A DNA stretch of 64,000 bases from Selaginella moellendorffii (lineage: Eukaryota > Streptophyta > Lycopodiopsida > Selaginellales > Selaginellaceae). Positions 44,001 to 56,062 of the stretch are shown piece by piece. The position numbers were made by a program, and so were the translations under genes. The notes under the pieces were generated by a model. It ran no database searches. It was not told the DNA's origin and was given only the letters and a program-made list of their open reading frames with translations. Location of the stretch: contig NW_003314285.1 of assembly GCF_000143415.4 (NCBI RefSeq), forward strand, positions 843,451 to 907,450. Reading direction: 5' to 3'. Numbering within the stretch: position 1 is the first letter of the stretch; each line of letters starts with the position of its first letter.

Positions 44001-44833
44001 ATGGCTGGACACAGGTTGTGGCTGCTCCAGCACAGCTCGCCGGCTTCGTTCCAGATTTGCAAGCCACGCAACAGTGGTTTGTCGTTGAGCAGGAGTTTTT
44101 GCAAGGTGTACAGCAGTGGTGGTGGTGGTGGTGGTGGTGAAGATGGAGGGGATAAGAATGCACAGGATGCTCTGGTGGAAATAGTGAGGCTCCAGAAGGG
44201 ACAGATTGAAGTGGACGAGTTTGTCAAGGAGAGGGCCGAGCTGCTCAAGAACATCGCGGAGGGAGCCAATGACGAGTACCAGAGGATTGCCGACGATGTC
44301 AACAAAGGCCTGGAGGAGATTGGCTCCAAGGTGAAAACGTTTTGATTCTTCTCGATAGTTATCATGTTCTCTCTCTCTCTCTATCTCAGGTGATTGAGAG
44401 CATGGAAGCCGATGTTGGCGAGCTCGAGCAAGAGATGGCACAAAGCAGAGCACAGATTGAAGCCGACGAGCGTGAATTCGCTGAGTTTGAGAAGAAGCTC
44501 GTCCAGGACAGGAGCGAGGGCCTTTTTTTCAAGTCGCTCTATCAGCCGCTCAAGAAATCGAGGAAGCCACCGGCGGCCAGTCACCAATTGATGGAGGAGC
44601 AGACGAAGAAAGTCGAGAAGGTGACCAAGCGAGCTGCGAAATCGTCGTCCAGGATCACAGTGTATGCCGCTCTAGCCATACTGCTGACGTTGACGATCGT
44701 GGAAGCCATTGCGACTGGCGAGGAGCTGTACAAGGTTGGTATTTACTCGGCGCTGCTACTGTGCTTAGCGTTGCAATTTGGATACGAGAGGCTCTTTGCC
44801 AACCAGAGCGAGGTGGACAAGCCAAAGGATTGA
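44001..44833 (+). CDS. Coiled-coil, two-helix membrane protein, probably organellar
   Basis: Exons 44001-44330 and 44390-44833; 257 residues. The N terminus (MAGHRLWLLQHSSPASFQIC then KPRNSGLSLSRSF) looks like a plastid or mitochondrial presequence, followed by a Gly-rich linker. Residues of about 55-155 are a long acidic coiled coil (EIVRLQKGQIEVDEFVKER, VIESMEADVGELEQEMA). Near the C terminus two hydrophobic segments occur (VYAALAILLTLTIVEAIA and IYSALLLCLALQFGY). I recognise no named family. It converges on the NYN-domain gene with about 77 bp between stops, so the 3' UTRs probably overlap. Confidence 0.75.
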
Positions 44834-44910
44834 ATGTCCGCACCTCCAGCCGCGTCATGCTGTTAGAGCCTCTACCTCCTTTTGTTTCCTTGCTTTTCTT
44901 TTGATTAGCT

Positions 44911-47900
44911 TTACCGGAGGTGACTGCAAGGAAAGAAATGAGGAAAGAAATGTTGAAAGGAAGTGTATAAAGTTATGACCTCTTCTTGGGACTCCGGCTC
45001 TGCCACTACCGGAGAAATGTTCTCGTTGTTACTGTTTACATAAGGGGCCGCTTTGTCTCCCTTTCTCTGGCCACAGAAGTTCATCAAGTCTGTCAGAATG
45101 TTTGGAGAGTGTACCTTATATGATCTCTTTGGTGGCTTGCAAGCATCGTCTTTTTGCTTAGCAGTAGTGACTTCTCCCACAACCTGCAAAGCGGGTGAAT
45201 TAGAACGAAACTCGTATCAAGATCTTGAGAAGTGCTACTTTGTTGTCAGGAATTGGCATTTGAGTCTCCAAGCTCTTTCCAGCCTTGGTCCTGGGTTTTC
45301 TCTTTACAACCACAAAAACACTGTGAGAAACATCTTTGATTATAGATTCAATTTCACTCACCTTGGGTGTGTTAGGATGCCCACCGGAATCCACGTTCAG
45401 TTGGCATTCTGCTGCACTAGACGGCTGCAAGAAATCACCTTCCATTAGACCTCGAATGTCTTTGCTCTCCTGTACTTGAATTTCGTTTGGAATTTCCAAT
45501 GTAGTCGCATTAACTTCGGGAACTGCACGCGTTTTCTTCTACGTAGAAAGAAATCCGTGTAAGCTCAACTTGTTTCGCTTCAACTGACCTTAGATTGTCT
45601 CTTTGGTTTTGCGACCGCGACTTCTGAAACCTTTACAAAAGCCATCGTCGTTATCCACATGGATTGTCCAAAGAATTTACCTTGTTCTTGTTCTGGATAC
45701 TTCCATGAATGTTCACGGCCTTCACTAATTCTATCGTCGCCTCTAGTTCTTGGCCCTGGCAAACAGGACCCAAGCGGCATAGTTGGTCTTGTACCTCATC
45801 CTAGCAATAACATCAGTCTCCAACAATGTACTGCTTTAATGCTACCTTAATCGTTCGACTCTCCTTAAGATTGATGTCGGTCATTCTATGTACCTAGAAA
45901 TCAACAGAGCATGAAAACGAGCTGAGGGGGAAAAAAAAAACGCTTTCGTACATTTGAGCTCTCGTCTGATGCGCGTCTGGACGAGCGCCTCTGCGTAGAG
46001 AAAAGAATTACAAACGTTTGAAGCGAAAGTAAACAATAAGTACCTTGTATGTAGATCCTTGGTCCACTTTTATTGATCTCTCCAGCAAGTCCAGAACCTT
46101 ATTGGCAAGATCATCAGCCGGTGTTTGTGCTTTAGCTCCAGCATCTCCAGTATAACACTGGAACAGCTTGAGCACTTTATCCGTGTCAATGGACTGTTCA
46201 GGCGGTTTTCTCTCGTTCACCGCAGTGAAATAATTTCCTTCTACTGGCAAGGACGTGGTTTCACTGGCCGCCAACTTCTCGCGGCCGGATGAATCTACAT
46301 CGTCTTGTTCGATAGTGTCTATGCCGATCGTGCAAGGTGCCTGCTCGTAGTTCACGGATAGTTGCTGCAGAGTAAGTCCCCGCTCTTGATGTTCGTCCGT
46401 TACTGCGCGTTGCGTGTCCGTTTCAGCCTCGGTATCGTTCGTACTGAATTCGGTACTACGGCTGGAGTTGTCCGGGAAAACTTCTTCTTGCCTGTCCAAA
46501 GCAGCATAGTCCTCGGTGCCACAGCTGGGAATGTCCTCGTTGGCTGACAGAACTTCTTCCCCCTGCTCGATCAGAATTGTCACTTCGTCTTCTACAAGAC
46601 GCTCCTCGCTATAAGCGTAGACTGATGTTACATGCATCCCTTGGTCCGCGATTGTTTGCTGCTCGGATAATTCCGGTGTCTCTACTATGATTTCCTGAGA
46701 GGTTCCCGAGACAGATAATTCCAGTGTCTCTGCTGTGATTTCCTGAGAGGTTCCCAAGAAATCTGCCACCTCCTGCTGTTTCGCCAGTACTTTCGAGCGT
46801 GTAAGTCCGAAGGTTTTGGAAGCCAGCTTGCGAGTAGGACGCTTGACACGCTTACGCGATCTGCGACCAAGCTTTTCCTGAGAAGGGGAGGCTTCCAAAT
46901 CTGTTTGTTCCTGTTGTGCGGGGATACTCTCTACGTCGTCACACCCTTTCTCGATGCACAGTGTCTCAGCTTTATCTCTTGGCGACAACCACCTTCGGCA
47001 TATGTTTCTGAAGAAACCGGAAACTGATGCTGATAGCCATGAGTAAAGTGTCGTCGTCTGCTCTTCTACCGCTACTAGAGCATAATCTTTCTTTGTTTCC
47101 TCCACGAAGGGCTCGGAAGAAACACTTTCGTGCTTCTCAGTTGCGTCAGCTTTGCCTTGCAGAGGGATTCCCTCTTTAGCAGCTTCAGCATTTTTGGATA
47201 CCTTCGCGACGGCGTCTTCTGTGCCTTGCAAAGAAGCTTCTTGCTTATTTTCATCAGCTTCACCAATCTTCGCAGTTTCGCCTTCTAGCTTCGAAGCCGA
47301 TATCACAACCCCTCTCTTAACTGGGAGATGCTTCCTGTATACTGTTCTCGAAAGTTCCAGCTTCGCACTCCCCTCTTCATTCCATAGGAAAATATAGCTC
47401 CACCGGTCGCTGATATATCTTCGTTCGATCTTCACCATCTCTGGCAGGCTTAGCAGGAAAGGAACGATCTTCGCATGTCCATAAAAGTTGGGCTCCAGAC
47501 GTATGTTTCTCGCCACTAGTTGGGCATGGAGCTCGGCCAGCCATATTCCCTTTGGATACTGACGAAAGAGGTCATTCAGCTGACTTAAAACCTCCATCGG
47601 ATACTCGGCTCTCTTGCTGCTCTTCATATCCGACGCTGGAGCCGTCGACGGGAAGAACAAGTACGACCACGTCTTGTTGTCCTTCATAAGCTGCCTCTCC
47701 ACCCTCGCAAGGCGCGGTAAAGTTAGAAGATATGGAACCAGTTTCTTGTGACCGTAGAAATCGCTGTCAAACTGGATCTTCCGGGAGAGCATTTGTGCCT
47801 GAAGATCTCCCAGCCATAAACCTTTTGGGTGAGCCTTCAAAAGCGTGTCTAAGTGACCAAGCACGTCCGAAATACTCTCAGTTTTGCTGGCCTTCTCAGC

Positions 47901-49194
47901 ACGCCTCGTGTCGGGAGCAGGGTTCGCTGACTTTCCGGGAACTGAGTTTGCCTTGAACGATATAGTTTCTGCGGACTTCGTTGTGAAAGCTTGCGCTGCT
48001 GCTGACTGCGACTTGGTTGTGGAAACCTGCACTGCTGCTGGCTGCGACTTAATCGTAAGGACTTGCGCTGCTGGTGGCTGCGACGGCGAAGGAACAGATG
48101 GTGAGAGTGGCGCCGAAGACACGGAAGGAAAATTCGGTGAAGAGACAGAGTATGGCGATATACTAGGAGCTGTTTCGGACTGAGGCAAAGGTGGAAGCAC
48201 GGATGGAACAGTACCGAAGGACGAAGAAGACGATGACGATGAGCACGAGAATGGTGGAGGAACCGGAGGACACGAAAATGGCGGCGTTGAGAAGTAAGGA
48301 ATTTTGTGTTGCTGGCTGGACTTGGATCCGCTATCAACCTGACTGCTAGCTCCCAGAGATGGAGAGGGTGGTGGTGGTGTTTTCAACAGTGGTGGCAGAA
48401 TCGGCCTCGGAGCTGGACCGTCAATGCTCCACGACGTCGCAGCAACCAGCGCCTCGCCCCTCACAAGGCTGTTCCAGTACCACACGCGGCTAGCAGCTCC
48501 CAGGAGCGATGGAGATATGTAAGCTCCCGCCGGACACGCTAGCAGGACGTTGTAGTTCCTCATCCGGAGCTTGTGGAGAGCTGTGGAGAAGTCTCGATCT
48601 CCCGATATGAGAAACAAATGCGCTGGAGGAGGATTTTCGATCGTCCACAGTATAAGATCCATGAGCAATGCTCTGTCACTCGATTCCGACTCCTTCCCAC
48701 CTGGAGTTACAAAGAAGAAAAACGTAAGCAAAGAAAAGAGAGAATTTTTGGACCTGATGGTACGTGATGGAGACGAATTCCAGTGGCCGAGAGGCTCTCC
48801 TGGACACATCGCGAGAGCTGGAGCATGTCGCCATAGCCGGAGATGCTCACGGGACCTTTGAATCCGCTGGATCGCAAGCCCGAGACAATGTTGAGCCCCA
48901 CGCGATGCGCATCGATCCCATACGGCACATTGCAATTCTCGAAATCCCACCACACCCCGATCTTCACTGCCGCGCCACCCGCATCCCATCCGGCGCCATA
49001 GACCGCGGCATTCCGATCATCGGCGGCATCCACGGCCAGAGCCTGGCATTCCGGAGTGGAAAATATCGAGCGGGAGGGAAGCGATCGATGCTGCGATGAA
49101 TCAATCCCCTGAGAATCGCAAGCGAGGAGGAAAATCAAACTACCTGGATGCTGCGGAGGAGGAATGCGGGCTTGATCTTGGCGAGGCGCGTCAT
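44911..49194 (-). CDS. NYN-domain, tandem OST-HTH (LOTUS) protein, possibly mitochondrial
   Basis: Ten exons: 49144-49194, 48754-49108, 46044-48700, 45952-45990, 45846-45893, 45681-45800, 45589-45630, 45362-45538, 45239-45301 and 44911-45183; 1,274 residues. It opens MTRLAKIKPAFLLRSIQ, an amphipathic basic presequence. The NYN (PIN-like) nuclease domain spans about residues 60-200, with acidic motifs in GVWWDFENCNVP, SSDRALLMDLILW and LFLISGDRDFSTAL. After a Pro/Ser-rich linker come two OST-HTH domains (VLGHLDTLLKAHPKGLWLGD; VLSQLNDLFRQYPKGIWLAE). The long C-terminal half is acidic and low-complexity. The combination matches MARF1/limkain-b1-like proteins; plant members are linked to organellar RNA processing. 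The small 3' exons are less certain than the rest. Confidence 0.85.
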
Positions 49195-49430
49195 GCTCCT
49201 CTCCCCGCCATGCCCAAAACCCTGAACCCTAGACCTAGAGATAAACGTGGCTTATGTTTAAAGGCCTTTAAACACGATTGGACATTCTTGTGTAAAGAAT
49301 GGACAAGAATTTTAGTGGAATGTTTTTAAAACTTGTCACTCACGTGGACCAATCCATTCGTGCTATTTTAAAAAATATAAACCAGAGCCTTTTTTTCTCT
49401 AGGGCTCTTGGATAGGTCTAGCATCGCTGA
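49195..49430. promoter_or_regulatory. Divergent promoter region between the NYN protein and CLC genes
   Basis: Only 236 bp separate the two starts. Both core promoters and leaders must fit here; the middle has AAACTTGTCACTCACGTGGACC with a CACGTG G-box near 49,340. Confidence 0.55.
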
Positions 49431-52145
49431 ATGGAAAGCCAAGGCCTGGCGCTGGTGGATGTAGAGCGCGGCGATGTCAACGGTACCGATTTCAAGGAGC
49501 CGCTGCTGCCGCGCAAGAAATCTCACTTCCCAGTCTTCGCCACGGGCAATGAGAGCGTCTCCTTCACCGGGATCATCAAATCGAATGTGTCGAGCCTCGA
49601 GAGCTTGGATTACGAGTAAGATCACTTGTCTAGTTCCTCTCTTTCGATCCGATCTGGAATTTTTGGATCCCGGCTGCTAGGATCGTGGAGAATGATGTGT
49701 TCAAGCAGGATTGGAGAGCTCGCACGAACTACGAAGTGCTCCAGTACGTTATTATGAAATGGACGTTTGCGTGCCTCATTGGAGTACTCACTGGCCTCGT
49801 GGCATTGCTGATCAACTTGGCGGTGGAGAACATCGCTGGAGCTAAGCTCCTTATCACACTCAAGCTCCTTCAATCGAATAGGTAGGAACCTTTTGTTTTC
49901 ACTCTTCCTTTTCTTTTCCATGTCGGTGTTCTTATTTATTACAATGCGATCTACAGATATGTGCTTGCAGGACTGTTGCTTACTGGGATCAATCTAGTTC
50001 TTGTGTTATTTTCCTCGGTTCTGTGCGTCTACTTTGGTCCTGCTGCTGCCGGTTCCGGGATTCCTGAAGTAAAGGCTTATCTCAATGGTATCGACGCTCC
50101 AGAGATCTTGGCACCCAACACCTTGGTGGTGAAAGTAAGTAAGCTTTTCCACACGTAGACTTAAACTCATGTAACGGAGGTAATTTGCAGATCCTGGGTA
50201 GCATAGGGGCCGTGTCTGCTGGATTATGTGTTGGAAAAGAAGGGCCTCTAGTGCATGTCGGTGCTTGTATAGCTTCTTTGCTGGGACAAGGTGGATCAAA
50301 GCGATACCACCTCAGATGGAAATGGCTGCAAGTTTTTAAAAAGGATAAAGACCGTCGTGACTTGGTGACTTGTGGTGCTGCAGCTGGAGTTGCAGGAGCA
50401 TTCAAGGCTCCTGTTGGTGGAGTACTGTTTGCCCTTGAAGAGGCATCGTCATGGTACCTGTTTCTTTTTACTTTTTCCTCCTGCGTATTCACTCGCGTTC
50501 TCTTCACAGGTGGCGCAGCTCTCTCTTGTGGAGAACATTCTTCACCTCGGCTGTGGTTGCCGTAGTACTCAGGATCGGCAGCATGCTGTGCAAGGAAGGA
50601 AAGTGTGGGCTCTTTGGAGCTGGTGGCCTGATTCTCTTTGACGTTAGCGATGTGGTCGTTGGTTTCTCACTTCTGGACTTTCTTCCGGTGGTGGTCTTGG
50701 GTGTAAGCGGCGGTATCATCGGCAGTATCTTCAACAAGCTGAGTTCCAGGACTTGTGTGTTCTACTCGCATTATCTGCACAAGTAAGTCTGTCACAGCTA
50801 TCTTTGAGCTATCTCCTAATGCTTTTGATACACCAGGAAAGGTTCGGTCGCTAAGGTGATGCTGGCATGCTTTGTCGCCCTCGTCACCTCGATTTTCTGC
50901 TTGTGCCTCCCTGCGCTGGGGCATTGCAGACCGTGCCCGCATGAGGCTCTTATGGCAAACGAGTGTCCCAGCTACGGGCGAACAGGAAACTTTAAGAAGT
51001 TCAACTGCGAAGCTGGCCATTACAACGACCTGGCGAGCTTGTTATTCACAACAAACGACGACGCCATTCGGAACCTGTTCAGCACCAACACTCCGCAAGA
51101 GTACCATTACGCGTCGGTGCTCATTTTCCTCGTCGAGACGTTCCTGCTTACGCTGATGACTTACGGGATCGCGGTGCCGTCGGGTTTATTCATTCCAGTC
51201 ATCCTCAACGGGGCTTCCTTTGGCCGACTGGTGGGCATACTCATGTCCTCGTCACACAACTTGAAGCTGGACGAAGGCCTGTACGCGGTGCTCGGTGCGG
51301 CGGCTTTCCTCGGTGGCTCGATGAGGATGACCGTGTCACTCTGCGTCATCCTTTTGGAGCTGACCAACAACTTATCGATGCTGCCGCTCGTCATGCTCGT
51401 CCTCCTCATCTCCAAGACAGTGGGAGATATATTCAACAAGGGACTCTACGACATCCACGTCCGTCTCAAGGGGTTTCCTCTGCTCGAATCGCACTCGGAG
51501 CCATTCATGCACCAGCTGACGGCCGCGGACGCGCTGAAGAACCCGCTGGTGAAGATGGCCCGGGTGGAGAAGGTCGGGGTCATCATGGACATTCTCAGGA
51601 ACACGAAGCACAACGCTTTCCCGGTCATCGATTTCTCCTCGCCACCTGGGAAGCCTGTCTTCTGCGGACTGGTGCTGCGCTCCCATCTCCTGGTGCTGCT
51701 CAAGCACAAGGCCTTTCAGCCCAGGAGGGATTCTTCGCTGGACATCCTCAAGCTCTTCTCCGGCTTCGATTTCGCAAAGCCCGGCTCTGGGAAAGGCATG
51801 GTCATCGACAACATAGAAGTGAGCAGCGAGGAAGAAGACATGTACATCGACATGTATCCCATTACGAACGCGTCACCGTATACTGTACTGGAGACGATGT
51901 CATTGGCGAAAGCGTACACATTGTTCCGCCAACTCGGCCTACGGCATCTTTGCGTCATGCCCAAGACCCCACAGGTAAGTTTTGAGTAGTTCTATGTTTT
52001 AACTCACGCTCTATACAAACAGGACGAGCCGATCTTAGGAATTTTAACGCGCCACGATTTTGTGCCGGAAAACCTGTTGACGCTGTATCCGTACCTCAAG
52101 CACAGGGCTACCAAGGTTCCCAGGCTTTCCAGCTTCCTGGCTTGA
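49431..52145 (+). CDS. CLC-family chloride channel or chloride/proton exchanger
   Basis: Seven exons: 49431-49615, 49681-49881, 49957-50134, 50191-50453, 50510-50782, 50837-51974 and 52023-52145; 786 residues. The N terminus has the plant CLC acidic dileucine-like KEPLLPRK. Signature motifs are GSGIPEVKAYLNG, GKEGPLVHVGAC and GIAVPSGLFIPVIL. The first has Ser, which fits chloride preference, where AtCLCa-type nitrate exchangers have Pro. The Glu in GKEGP is the gating glutamate. Two CBS domains follow (about residues 590-780), the last crossing the final intron (CVMPKTPQ, DEPILGILTRHDF). Plant homologs sit on tonoplast or Golgi/TGN membranes and balance charge and pH. By motif it belongs with the AtCLCc/g-like group; the assignment within the family is tentative. 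Confidence 0.93.
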
Positions 52146-52314
52146 TTCATTATTTATTGTGATTTGTTATTATCCTTCATTTCGGTGCGATGTTCTTCAT
52201 GTGTACAGAGGTTGAAACATAATGGTATCAGCGAGATTTTTCTTCCAGTTTTTAGAACTTTTTAAACTATAAATATATTAGCTTTAAAACATGTAATAAT
52301 AATGAAAGATAAGT

Positions 52315-53337
52315 TTATTGTATATATGGGTGATGGTCACATCCATCTCCATTGATTATGAGACAAAACATGAGTACTATAAATATGAAAAACAAGACAA
52401 TGGGCTCCTCAATCGCTCCGTAAACAAACAGTATAACAAGTAAAACCACCTCTAAGAAAAGGGCTATGGACGCCCCCTGTTTCATGTCTTCTTCTTGTTC
52501 CAAGCTCGTGAGATCGGCTGGCAGGCTGTTACCGGTGGCATCGGCAAAGTCTTTGAGAATCTTCTTGGCGACTCTTTGCTGGGGGTCGAAGTGCTTGAGA
52601 TAGCTCCTTGGAGAATCCAGCATCAAAGGTGAGATGTTGACAACGTAGACGAAGGCGAGGCAGGCGTTGAAGAGGTATACGTGCCGCCATGTTGGTAACA
52701 GCGGGATGGCGATCACGGGAAGGAGCACGGCGAACTGGATGCAAACGATTGTCCATGCCGCATTTGAGAGGCTGTGCTTGCCGTGACACCACCGATCCTC
52801 GTCGAAGACGTGGAAGATCCCCATCTGGACGTTGGAGACGTAGCAGAAGAACTTGACGATTTCAAGGGGGAAGGCGTTGGGAGAGATTGTGAGCCAGATC
52901 TCACATACGGCTCCAATGAAGAATGTGCAGCTTATGATCCATTTCTTGCTGTGCACGACGTGGGCAAGCAAGCCTGCGTGGGAGAAAAGGTGGTGGAAAT
53001 CAAATATTGCGAAGACCAAGGCTTGGAGAATTGGGGACTTACCCATTAAAAGGATCTCCAAGACGATCGAGAAGCCCAGGAATGGCTGTAGAGGAGCATC
53101 CTGATCGCCTCCAGTGATGCTCACTAGCTTAAACGCTAGCGAGTGGTGGAATGTATGTTTTGATCCCCAGAAAACGTATGCCAAGTGAAAGAAACTGACC
53201 ACGCAGCTTAGGGAATAGAAGATACTTTGGCGTTGAAACAGCCACTCATGCTTCGCCCATCCCTGCTCAATCTCTTCCAGTGAATACTGACCATTGCGAT
53301 TAGCACGACTAATTCCTCGTAGCAGCCCTTCTTCCAT
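52315..53337 (-). CDS. Multi-pass membrane protein (TMEM45/DUF716-like), copy 1
   Basis: Exons 53043-53337 and 52315-52973, 317 residues if spliced. The intron 52974-53042 has perfect borders (G|GTAAGT ... CACGCAG|G), is 69 nt long and contains no stop, so unspliced mRNA would code for 340 residues. The protein has about seven or eight hydrophobic segments, an FFCYVSNVQMGIFHVFDEDRW stretch with His, and an acidic loop before the last helices. I place it near the TMEM45/DUF716 family only tentatively. The neighbouring gene at 53,410-54,340 is a paralog with the same intron position. Function unknown. Confidence 0.78.
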   Translation of the reverse strand: MEEGLLRGISRANRNGQYSLEEIEQGWAKHEWLFQRQSIFYSLSCVVSFFHLAYVFWGSKHTFHHSLAFKLVSITGGDQDAPLQPFLGFSIVLEILLMGKSPILQALVFAIFDFHHLFSHAGLLAHVVHSKKWIISCTFFIGAVCEIWLTISPNAFPLEIVKFFCYVSNVQMGIFHVFDEDRWCHGKHSLSNAAWTIVCIQFAVLLPVIAIPLLPTWRHVYLFNACLAFVYVVNISPLMLDSPRSYLKHFDPQQRVAKKILKDFADATGNSLPADLTSLEQEEDMKQGASIALFLEVVLLVILFVYGAIEEPIVLFFIFIVLMFCLIINGDGCDHHPYIQ

Positions 53338-53409
53338 AAAATCGCACAGAACCTAAACTTAAACCTTAAGTATACTAATATATTAATGAATAAATATTAC
53401 AAATTATTA

Positions 53410-54340
53410 TTATTGTAATGGAAAGCACAAAATTTTTGGAACAAATCTACTACCGCGCTCCAACCAACAATACATCAAAGCAAGTTCCTGCGCAAGAGCA
53501 ACCAGAACCTTTGCTTTGCTCACACCTTGCTCTTTCAGAACTGGGCGATCTTCAGGCAGGATGTTCTCAGTTGCATCTGCAAAATCTTTGACCACGTCGA
53601 GGGCGCTGCTCTGATCAGAAGAGAAGCCCCTTAAGCACCACAAGTAGTCCACGGGAGAGTCCATCATGTGTGGCACGATGAAAGCCAAGTACGCAAACGT
53701 AAAGCATGCGTTCCACTCGAGCAAACACTTCCAAGTCGATAAGTGACGCGCAGCAAGAATGGGCCAGAAGATCCCAGCTTGCAAACACAAGAAAACCAGT
53801 ACCGTCGTGGCGGGATCATCGCGCTTCCCATGAAACCAGAAATCTTCCTCAAACCAGTGGCAAATTCCCATGAAAACGTTGGAGACGTAGCAAAACGAGA
53901 TGATAACCTCAAGCACGCACAAGACAACCTCGTTCGAGCACACCGTGATCCAAACGCTACCAATCGCACCGATCAAAAGAGTGTACTTAGAAAAACACCT
54001 CTTGCTACGAACGACTGTCCTGATCAATCCTAGAGAAAGAGAAAGGTGGCAGGTGTTGGCAAGAGAGTTCTTGTGGAAACTTACCGCTGACTATGATCTC
54101 TCCAAGGAGAACAAAACCCACAAAAGCGTACGTAGCGGGGTGACTTGTTTTGTTGATCACCGATACGAGATTGTGGAAGGCATGGCCCCAAAAGATCCAT
54201 ATCAAATGAAACACAGTGACAACGTAACTCAGCCCAAAGAAAAATCCTTGGCGCTGGAAAGCCCAGCCATGATTCTCCCAGCTTCGCTCGATATCTCTCA
54301 AGGAATGCTTGGGAGGATCTAGGAAGCCTCTACTCTCCAT
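53410..54340 (-). CDS. Multi-pass membrane protein (TMEM45/DUF716-like), copy 2
   Basis: Exons 54085-54340 and 53410-54029; 291 residues. It is a tandem paralog of the gene at 52,315-53,337. Shared features are the N-terminal (E)IE..W..H.W.FQRQ pattern, SFCYVSNVFMGICHWFEEDF, DSP(V/R)DYL-like segment and V(V/L)KDFADATEN with LP after it. Its 55-nt intron sits at the same site as the intron of copy 1 but is not a multiple of three, so here splicing is required. The C terminus is shorter and lacks the last hydrophobic helices of copy 1. Confidence 0.78.
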
Positions 54341-54483
54341 TGCCCAGATAGATATAAACTCTAACTCCAGTTAATCTAAGTTTTTAAGTGCTCTGTTTTT
54401 AGGGTAACATTTTTTTGGTAGGGTAAAGTTCTAGCATTGCGAGCAAGGTTTTGGGATTTGGCGATCTCGCGAGGAGGGGGAGA

Positions 54484-55463
54484 ATGTCGGACTTCGATGT
54501 GAAGATCGACTATGTGTTCAAGGTAGTACTGATTGGCGACTCCGCGGTGGGCAAATCCCAGCTGCTGTCGAGATTCGCGCGCGACGAGTTCACCCTCGAG
54601 TCCAAATCCACAATTGGCGTCGAGTTCCAGACCCGCACCATTTCGGTCGACGGCAAGACTATCAAGGCGCAGATCTGGGACACGGCCGGCCAGGAGAGGT
54701 AAATTCCAATCGATTTCTCATCTCAGCTAGAGAGCTTCCTTCCGCCCCCGCCCCACTGTTACTAAATAGTTCCATGGAGTAACTTCCCGCAAATCTCTCT
54801 ATACTTTTAGATCCTTATCCAGGAAATCTCTGCGCCCCTCTGGAGTCCGATAGATCCCTTCCACATTCATTCTAAGTTTTGAGAGATCTTCCCAGCCCAA
54901 GCTTTCTCCTCGATTTCAATAGATCATGGAAGAACCATAGAAGAGTTTTCTCCAGAGATCTTCCAAGCTGACTCTTTAGCTTTACAAACTCACGAGGATC
55001 TCTCTCTTTGGCCAGGTACCGGGCGGTGACGAGCGCTTACTACCGCGGCGCGGTGGGCGCCATGCTCGTCTACGACATCACGAGAAAGCAAACCTTCGAG
55101 CACGTAGCGCGGTGGCTGGAAGAACTTCGCAACCACGCGGACAACAACGTGGTGATCATGATGGTGGGAAACAAATCCGACCTGAGCAACAGCCGCGCCA
55201 TGTCCGTGGAGGAGGGCCGGGAGTTTAGCGAGAAGGAGGGGCTCTACTTCATGGAGACGTCGGCGCTCGACTCCACCAACGTAGAGACGGCCTTCACGAC
55301 GGTGCTGACCGAGATCTACAAGATCGTGAGCAAGAAGAGCCTGGCCGCCGACGATCCAAACGGGGGACTGGCCAATGTGATGCCACCCGTGCCATCGGGC
55401 AACAAAATCCTCCTAGATGACGAGCTCACGGCAGTGAAGAAGAGGGCGTGCTGTAGTACGTGA
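54484..55463 (+). CDS. RAB GTPase, RABA4-like (Rab11 class)
   Basis: Exons 54484-54698 and 55016-55463; 220 residues. All nucleotide-binding motifs are present: GDSAVGKS (P-loop), TIGVEF (switch I), WDTAGQER (switch II), GNKSD and ETSAL. The Rab-specific [20 protein letters not shown] is intact, and the C terminus KKRACCST carries the double cysteine for geranylgeranylation. RABA/Rab11 GTPases direct trans-Golgi and recycling-endosome traffic to the plasma membrane; RABA4 members serve tip growth and wall deposition. The 317-bp intron is unusually long for this window. The ATG at 54484 gives the standard [18 protein letters not shown] start. Confidence 0.94.
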
Positions 55464-55886
55464 GATCACCCAGCTCGCACTCATCACTTGCCACGATTCT
55501 TCTATATATACATTAGTAAGCTTTTAAAATTTTGCAATTTTTTTCGGTTAAACATTTGCACTATTAAAATATATATAAAATATTGATTTAAAGGTAACTG
55601 TATAATTATAAGTATTATTAGCATTTTTTAGGTTTATAATTGGCCATACGATACTTTTTCGAGGATGAGAAAATTATATAATTAGCTATGATAAAAAAAA
55701 ATTCAAAATGTGAAAGCTTCATAATTGGTTATAATAATCATTCTTTTTTTCCAAGATGTGAATGTTTTAGAGCACATAAAAGAATAATAATTTTTAAAAA
55801 TTAAAAATCATAAGTTTTAATAAATAATTTAAATATTTAATAATCTAATAAATTTATTATATTTTAGTATTAAGAAAATTAAATAT
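55464..55886. other. AT-rich intergenic sequence
   Basis: 3' flank of the RAB gene followed by very AT-rich DNA up to the LTR. No gene is visible. Confidence 0.5.
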
Positions 55887-56062
55887 TGTGAGGGCTACGT
55901 ATACAGCTATGATGCCATATATTAATATTAATGTAGTGGGATTTTGGTAGCCATCAGATTAGTTTCAATCCAAACCATTCACTTTTGTATATAAAATAGA
56001 GTTTTTAGGCTAATTGATATGCACATTTTCTATATTTCTTTTTTTTATTCCAAGCACTCACA
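55887..56062 (+). repeat. 5' LTR of the truncated gypsy copy
   Basis: Same length (176 bp) as both LTRs of the first element and clearly related, including the GTATATAAAA TATA-like motif. Confidence 0.82.

Noticed and set aside
52315-53337. Treating the membrane-protein gene as a single uninterrupted exon
   Set aside because: Borders match GT-AG consensus and the tandem paralog has an obligatory intron at the same site, so the spliced form is taken as primary; the unspliced form is kept as a finding.
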